Source: Methanosarcinaceae archaeon
GTDB lineage: Archaea > Halobacteriota > Methanosarcinia > Methanosarcinales > Methanosarcinaceae
NCBI GenBank assembly: GCA_030655675.1
Contig: JAUSPM010000180.1
Span: 1 to 8,883, forward strand
Length of the DNA stretch: 8,883 nt
Direction: 5' to 3'
Below the pieces are notes generated by a model. It was not told the origin of the DNA and did not search any database. It was given only the letters and a program-made list of their open reading frames with translations. Shown here piece after piece: positions 5,205 through 8,883 of the stretch; position 1 is the first letter of the stretch; each line of letters starts with the position of its first letter. The position numbers were made by a program, and so were the translations under genes.

Positions 5205-6344
5205 ATGATATCTCCTGAAGATTCTGTTATCGAGATACTTCAACAGAACGGGATCGATATGGTTGCCACGCTACCGTGTGACCGTATCAAAAATCTGCTA
5301 CCCCTTATTTCCAAAAACTTTTTTGAGATCCCGCTTACAAGAGAGGAGAACGGTATCGGCATCTGTGCAGGTGCATATATGGCTGGCGGAAAACCTGCGA
5401 TGGTTATCCAGAGTACCGGTCTTGGGAACATGATCAATGCACTGGAATCCCTGAACGTCACCTGCAATATCCCGCTCCCCATACTTGCAAGCTGGAGAGG
5501 TGTTTACAAGGAAGGGATCGAGGCGCAAAAACCATTTGGTGAGCATCTTCCCGGAATACTTGACGGCGCAGGGTTAGCATATACTATTATTGACAACCAA
5601 GACGAATTGTACCTTTTAGATCATGCAATTTTGGATGCATTCAAGAACCTGCGCCCTCATGTGATTCTATTTTCCCCAAAGGTTTGGGAATGCACAACCT
5701 GTGTAGCATGGAGTGAAAAGAAACTTGTTGCGCCGGAAGAACGTTCAATCAATCTTACATTCAAGAGCACGACCCGTGAACCACAGATGATACGATACGA
5801 TGCTATAGCCGCTATTGTTCCACTGCTTGATGATGAGATCGTGGTTGCAAATATCGGAGTTCCGTGTAAGGAATTATATGCCCTGCGAGACCGTGATCTT
5901 AATTATTATATGTTCGGTTCCATGGGACTGGTGTCATCAATCGGGCTCGGGCTTGCACTTAAGTCCGAGCGCAGGGTGGTTGTGCTTGACGGTGATGGCA
6001 GTCTTTTGATGAACCCTAACGCTCTTGTGGCAATTGCAAGAATGAATCCCTCAAACCTTGTTGTCGTGGCTCTGGATAACGGAGCCTATGGTTCGACAGG
6101 TTCGCAAGAAACATTGACTGCGAAGTTCCTTGACCTTGAACTGTTCGCACGTGGATGCGGAATTGAAAATACGGTGAAGGTACACACAAAAGAAGAAGTT
6201 GAGAATGCATTGTCAGGTGCACTGGGTGCAGATAGGCTCACGTTCATACATGTGGTTCTAAAACCGGGGAATTCGGATTCTCCGAATATTCCGCTTACTC
6301 CTGTTGAGGTTACTGAGAGATTTATGGGTGCTTTACGATGTTAA
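5205..6344 (+). CDS. comDE: Sulfopyruvate decarboxylase, fused ComD-ComE subunits
   Basis: Thiamine-diphosphate enzyme that decarboxylates sulfopyruvate to sulfoacetaldehyde in coenzyme M synthesis. The product has 379 residues from the ATG at 5205 (382 from the GTG at 5196). Residues ~1-165 are the ComD (Pyr) half: ATLPCDRIKNLL (21-32) and TREENGIGICAGAYMAGG (45-62), whose Glu48 should activate the thiamine aminopyrimidine. Residues ~195-375 are the ComE (PP) half: FGSMGLVSSIGLGLA (237-251), the ThDP/Mg motif starting at GDGSLLMN (263-270), and LDNGAYGSTGSQ (290-301). In Methanococcus-type archaea the two halves are separate proteins; fusion in one chain is typical of Methanosarcinales. It follows cysteate synthase by 12 nt with its own ribosome binding site, so the pair is a probable operon. 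All expected cofactor residues are intact. Confidence 0.96.
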   Translation: MISPEDSVIEILQQNGIDMVATLPCDRIKNLLPLISKNFFEIPLTREENGIGICAGAYMAGGKPAMVIQSTGLGNMINALESLNVTCNIPLPILASWRGVYKEGIEAQKPFGEHLPGILDGAGLAYTIIDNQDELYLLDHAILDAFKNLRPHVILFSPKVWECTTCVAWSEKKLVAPEERSINLTFKSTTREPQMIRYDAIAAIVPLLDDEIVVANIGVPCKELYALRDRDLNYYMFGSMGLVSSIGLGLALKSERRVVVLDGDGSLLMNPNALVAIARMNPSNLVVVALDNGAYGSTGSQETLTAKFLDLELFARGCGIENTVKVHTKEEVENALSGALGADRLTFIHVVLKPGNSDSPNIPLTPVEVTERFMGALRC

Positions 6345-6385
6345 TTTTAAGGATTATCCCCCTATCATTGATTAGGTAAATATTA

Positions 6386-6453
6386 GACGGGATGAACAGG
6401 ATTTACAGGATGGGGTGAGACCCTTGTATCTTGTCAATCCTGTGCATCCTGTC
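6386..6453. repeat. Imperfect inverted repeat built on ACAGGAT, 9-bp period
   Basis: GACGGGATGAACAGGATTTA (6386-6405) and TCAATCCTGTGCATCCTGTC (6434-6453) are reverse complements at 17 of 20 positions and could form a long hairpin downstream of comDE. ACAGGAT recurs at 6396 and 6405, 9 bp apart, and its complement ATCCTGT recurs in the second arm with the same period. I recall ACAGGATTT-type strings as dispersed repeats in many environmental archaeal and bacterial genomes. A role in transcript 3'-end formation or stability is possible. Confidence 0.6.
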
Positions 6454-6566
6454 AATTAATTCAAATTATGCGATTGCATATTTGGCAATATATCCTGAAT
6501 GGTGATATTACTCACAAGCTGTTAGAGATAACCAGTTTCAATTAACACAAACTAAATTAGGTATAC

Positions 6567-6586
6567 TATGCATACACAATATGCAT
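6567..6586 (+). promoter_or_regulatory. Possible operator overlapping the UPF0175 start
   Basis: The palindromic string TATGCAT occurs at 6567-6573 and 6580-6586, exactly 13 bp apart. The first copy extends to the perfect palindrome TATGCATA. The second overlaps the ATG at 6585. Placement over the start fits autoregulation by the small helix-turn-helix-like protein it precedes. This is an inference from position only. Confidence 0.3.
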
Positions 6587-6905
6587 GACTGAAATAGGTG
6601 TATTAGCACGGATTCCAGACTACCTCGATAAAGATATTGAAGTGTTTATGATAGAAGAACACCTCGATAAATCCACATCAATTCGAAAACTGCTTGCTGA
6701 AGGGTTGCAACACTGGAAAAAGAAGCGAGCACTCAGACTTTTGGAAGAAAGAAAAATTACATTTTTAAAAGCTGCAGAAATGTCTGAAACATCTATATGG
6801 GAGCTTGTTGATATTATCCGTGAAAAAGGCATTGTCTGGGTAATATCTGAAGAATATATAACTAGAGATATTGAGGCGGCAGTGGGATCATCGGATTTGC
6901 ATTAA
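6585..6905 (+). CDS. UPF0175 family small protein (antitoxin-like)
   Basis: A 106-residue protein matching the UPF0175 pattern. An N-terminal ribbon-helix-helix-like segment (~5-45: IPDYLDKDIEVFMIEEHLDK, SIRKLLAEGLQHW) is followed by a charged linker KKKRALRLLEERKIT and a helix-turn-helix-like AAEMSETSIWELVDIIREKGI (62-82). The family is generally regarded as DNA-binding and often antitoxin-like, frequently next to a PIN-domain (DUF3368) gene. No such partner follows: 6906-7046 holds only repeats and a hairpin. The ATG at 6585 is chosen because the ATG at 6581 meets a stop after two codons. No clear ribosome binding site is visible. It is separated from comDE by 240 bp and converges on comF, so it is probably an independent unit. 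Confidence 0.85.
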   Translation: MTEIGVLARIPDYLDKDIEVFMIEEHLDKSTSIRKLLAEGLQHWKKKRALRLLEERKITFLKAAEMSETSIWELVDIIREKGIVWVISEEYITRDIEAAVGSSDLH

Positions 6906-6958
6906 ATAAGAATGGTCGGCATCGAGCGGGCAGAGGGGTGTTGCAAACCAGTTAACAA

Positions 6959-6985
6959 CTCTGCGTTCTCTGCGCACTCTGCGGT
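6959..6985. repeat. Three tandem 9-bp units CTCTGCGNN
   Basis: CTCTGCGTT, CTCTGCGCA and CTCTGCGGT follow one another at 6959, 6968 and 6977, then GAAAA. I recall near-identical strings (read on the other strand as ACCGCAGAG..CGCAGAG) as dispersed intergenic repeats in many genomes. It has the same 9-bp period as the ACAGGAT repeat on the other side of the UPF0175 gene. Confidence 0.7.
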
Positions 6986-6991
6986 GAAAAT

Positions 6992-7014
6992 TTATTCCAC
7001 TTTTACTGGAATAA
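6992..7014. terminator. Hairpin between convergent UPF0175 and comF genes
   Basis: TTATTCCA (6992-6999) pairs perfectly with TGGAATAA (7007-7014) around a 7-nt loop, CTTTTAC. It sits between two converging genes, where a bidirectional 3'-end structure would be useful. There is no strong T-run right after it, so termination is plausible but not shown. Confidence 0.4.
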
Positions 7015-7046
7015 CTAGATTTTGAAACTGCATCTACTCACCCAAA

Positions 7047-8342
7047 TCACAAAATAATCCGCCCAACCGGCTCCGTGATCTTGAACTCGCCCAATACGAT
7101 TTTCCTCTTCAACTCCTCTGCCGCAGCCACAGCACGCGCGCGGTCGGATTGACGAACCACTATTGGAATGTCTTTTTTCATCTTACCGTCATTGTAGTGC
7201 AGGACACCAAGATTCGCGCTGAATGCACTGCCTGCGCAGTTCGTAGTACAAAGACCGCAGTTGAAGCACAACTCTGCATCATGGATGGCTGCAACATTGT
7301 CATAACGGGTTACAGCACCCATCGGGCATGTCCGCTCAACCTCGCATACATCACATCTAATGCAATTATCTAACCGATAGGTCACTTTAGTATCAGCACC
7401 ATCCCATACATCACCATAGGTAGTATCGCAGATAGGAAGCCTGCCATTGACATCAACAATCGTGAGTTTGAGATCACGGTCAAGTTTGGTGATGTTGTCA
7501 AGTATATTCTGGTTCAGGACCGGAATAGGCACTGCCCATGTCGCAATGATCTCAGGTCCGGCAGATGTCAGGAAGCCGCCCATGTATTCGGGAGTCATAC
7601 CATGCATATCTGCAAAGCCTGCAAGGTTTGGTTTTTCCGGACTGCTGCGTGTGCCCGACCCTGACACAAAACCCTCAGCCCCATTGATCAATACCTTGGT
7701 TCCAATCCCGATAGTCTCAAGGTCGGGGTCATTCTTTATCGGGTTCAGTTCACCGCATCCGCAGAAAGTTGCCTCGCTCAGAGTTCCTTTAAAATCAACA
7801 GCATGGAATATCGAGGGAATGGCATCTTTATCTGGATTTACAAAAGCGAGATAGTTCTTGAATGCATGCCTTGTTGCAAAAAGACGGGCATGTGGAATTT
7901 CTTTGAGTGTGGTTTCGGTTTTGATGTTCTGTCCTTCAATTGTCTCAACTTCCACCTTGATCGCTTTACCCTCAACAAGGTCTTTAAAAAGATGACCTCC
8001 GCCATACTTTGGATTAGACCTGCTGTGTGCTGTACCATATACAATTAGATCCAGAACGCCGATGCGCTCGTTCGGGCATGGCCCTACATGTGCAGGCACA
8101 TCATTCAACCAGACGCATTTTGCGCGCATGAACTTACCTGGTTCTGCAACAGAAAATGAAAGAACAACGTAAGTACCACTCATTATGCCGCGCGTTGCAG
8201 TGGTCACTACATCAACATCTTTAAAATTGATGCGCTCACCAGCTCGTACACGATCGCATATCTCTTCCGCTGTAAGGACAATGGCTTCATTGCGCTTGAT
8301 CTTGTCCTGTATCTGTGAAAATGTTCTTTCTATAACAGTCAT
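7047..8342 (-). CDS. comF: ComF-like coenzyme M synthase / methanogenesis marker 16 (DUF39 plus two 4Fe-4S sites)
   Basis: A 431-residue iron-sulfur protein. The DUF39 (COG1900) domain spans ~10-310, with RGIMSGT (51-57), GPCPNER (87-93), YGGGHLF (113-119), FCGCGELNP (193-201) and GFVSGSGTRSSPEKPNL (224-240). A ferredoxin-like module follows: CIRCDVCEVERTCP (Cys327/330/333/339) and CFNCGLCTTNC (Cys359/362/365/369), enough for two 4Fe-4S clusters. The architecture matches methanogenesis marker 16. From memory, a methanogen homologue (ComF) converts sulfoacetaldehyde to coenzyme M, and DUF39 relatives act in homocysteine synthesis; I could not check this. Lying next to cysteate synthase and comDE supports the coenzyme M role. 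The start at 8342 (MTVIERTFSQ) fits the family. The frame stays open to an ATG at 8444, but those 34 extra residues look non-coding. No strong ribosome binding site is visible. Confidence 0.85.
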   Translation of the reverse strand: MTVIERTFSQIQDKIKRNEAIVLTAEEICDRVRAGERINFKDVDVVTTATRGIMSGTYVVLSFSVAEPGKFMRAKCVWLNDVPAHVGPCPNERIGVLDLIVYGTAHSRSNPKYGGGHLFKDLVEGKAIKVEVETIEGQNIKTETTLKEIPHARLFATRHAFKNYLAFVNPDKDAIPSIFHAVDFKGTLSEATFCGCGELNPIKNDPDLETIGIGTKVLINGAEGFVSGSGTRSSPEKPNLAGFADMHGMTPEYMGGFLTSAGPEIIATWAVPIPVLNQNILDNITKLDRDLKLTIVDVNGRLPICDTTYGDVWDGADTKVTYRLDNCIRCDVCEVERTCPMGAVTRYDNVAAIHDAELCFNCGLCTTNCAGSAFSANLGVLHYNDGKMKKDIPIVVRQSDRARAVAAAEELKRKIVLGEFKITEPVGRIIL

Positions 8343-8563
8343 GTATTGCAATAATGGCGTGTTCCTATTTGAAAATGAGTGTGATGTGGCTACACGGACG
8401 TTCACACAAATAAATAGGGTGCACAATTTAGATATTTTTACCATTCTGGTTTAATAGAACATGGAATTGATTGATCGTTTTTTACATCTTCCCCATTATT
8501 TTGTATTTATTGCACGCCCTAAGCGTAATATTAAAGTACCTGTATGCGTATTTGGACAGGCGC

Positions 8564-8581
8564 GTGATGAATGTGCATCAC
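8564..8581. promoter_or_regulatory. Palindrome upstream of tRNA-Ile
   Basis: GTGATG (8564-8569) and CATCAC (8576-8581) form a perfect 6-bp inverted repeat with a 6-nt spacer, 15 bp before tRNA-Ile and between divergent genes. It may be a protein site or chance. A possible tRNA TATA region, TAATATTAAAG, is at 8527-8537. Confidence 0.25.
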
Positions 8582-8596
8582 ACACATATCCTTAAT

Positions 8597-8673
8597 GGGC
8601 CCGTAGCTTAGACAGGTGGAGCACCCGGCTGATAACCGGGAGGTCCTGCGTTCGAATCGCAGCGGGCCCACCA
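8597..8673 (+). tRNA. tRNA-Ile (GAT) with encoded CCA
   Basis: A complete intronless cloverleaf. The acceptor is GGGCCCG/CGGGCCC, the D-arm GCTT..GAGC with a 9-nt loop, the anticodon stem CCCGG/CCGGG with loop CTGATAA (anticodon GAT at 34-36), the variable loop AGGTC, and the T-arm CTGCG-TTCGAAT-CGCAG, then A73. The tRNA body is 74 nt (8597-8670) and CCA follows at 8671-8673, so the 3' end is gene-encoded, unlike the tRNA-Ala in this window. It reads the Ile codons ATC and ATT. Confidence 0.97.
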
Positions 8674-8679
8674 AATATC

Positions 8680-8684
8680 TTTTT
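8680..8684 (+). terminator. Oligo-T terminator of tRNA-Ile
   Basis: T5 (8680-8684) lies 7 nt after the encoded CCA, a typical archaeal tRNA terminator placement. Confidence 0.5.
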
Positions 8685-8883
8685 CATATCATGTGGATTT
8701 TAATTTGTGAAATTGTGGTTAAATATTTATTTAACTCTAAATTTTCAATATATACAATGTCAGTACTTCACTAATTTTCCCTCACTAAATCCCTCATCGA
8801 ATACACTCCACCACTCGCCTTATCATTAACTTTCTTCTCACCCATTCTTCGATTAGAAGTATAAACACATCAAATCTGAACAT
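8685..8883. other. AT-rich tail with no supported gene
   Basis: No long frame enters from the right edge. On the minus strand a short frame reads MGEKKVNDKASGGVYSMRDL and ends at 8771 (ATG at 8845, 24 residues), with a stop just upstream at 8870. It has protein-like composition and could be a remnant of a longer gene, but nothing more supports it. A second minus-strand frame is open from the edge to 8794 for 29 codons. Confidence 0.5.

Noticed and set aside
8771..8845. A 24-codon minus-strand frame near the right edge
   Set aside because: It is too short to support as a gene, with a stop just upstream and no recognised motif. It is noted only as a possible remnant.

Overview
The window comes from an archaeon that makes coenzyme M, most likely a methanogen or methane-oxidising relative in the Methanosarcinales. 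The evidence is PLP-dependent cysteate synthase next to a fused ComD-ComE sulfopyruvate decarboxylase, the methanogenesis marker 16 protein (a DUF39 protein with ferredoxin motifs), the AblA/AblB pair for N-epsilon-acetyl-beta-lysine, a tRNA with an anticodon-loop intron, archaeal TATA-like boxes and GGTGAT-type ribosome binding sites. The species cannot be named from this sequence alone.

Layout. Bases 1-1680 (+) hold the end of ablA (lysine 2,3-aminomutase) and the overlapping ablB (beta-lysine acetyltransferase), a compatible-solute operon. A histone-deacetylase-fold amidohydrolase converges on it (2726-1713, -). Bases 2727-3491 have no credible gene. They are AT-rich and carry four related GC-rich palindromes, an AT-rich 15-mer family in both orientations, and two tandem ~61-bp units. 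Each unit holds an identical AT palindrome and a second hairpin whose arms differ between copies but still pair, which suggests a structured RNA. An intron-containing tRNA-Ala(GGC) follows (3596-3492, -).

Bases 3879-6344 (+) hold a two-gene coenzyme M operon: cysteate synthase and comDE. The intergenic repeats that follow have a 9-bp internal period. A small UPF0175 protein (6585-6905, +) sits among them. The probable last coenzyme M enzyme, ComF / methanogenesis marker 16, is on the opposite strand (8342-7047, -). A tRNA-Ile(GAT) with encoded CCA lies at 8597-8673 (+). The last ~200 bp carry no gene I can support.

How the genes work together. Cysteate synthase makes cysteate from O-phosphoserine and sulfite. 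A transaminase, not in the window, would give sulfopyruvate. ComDE decarboxylates this to sulfoacetaldehyde, and the ComF-like protein would install the thiol. Separately, AblA and AblB make the osmolyte N-epsilon-acetyl-beta-lysine. The adjacent deacetylase could in principle act on the same epsilon-acetamido group, which is an untested inference. The least explained part of the window is the repeat-rich region 2790-3480.
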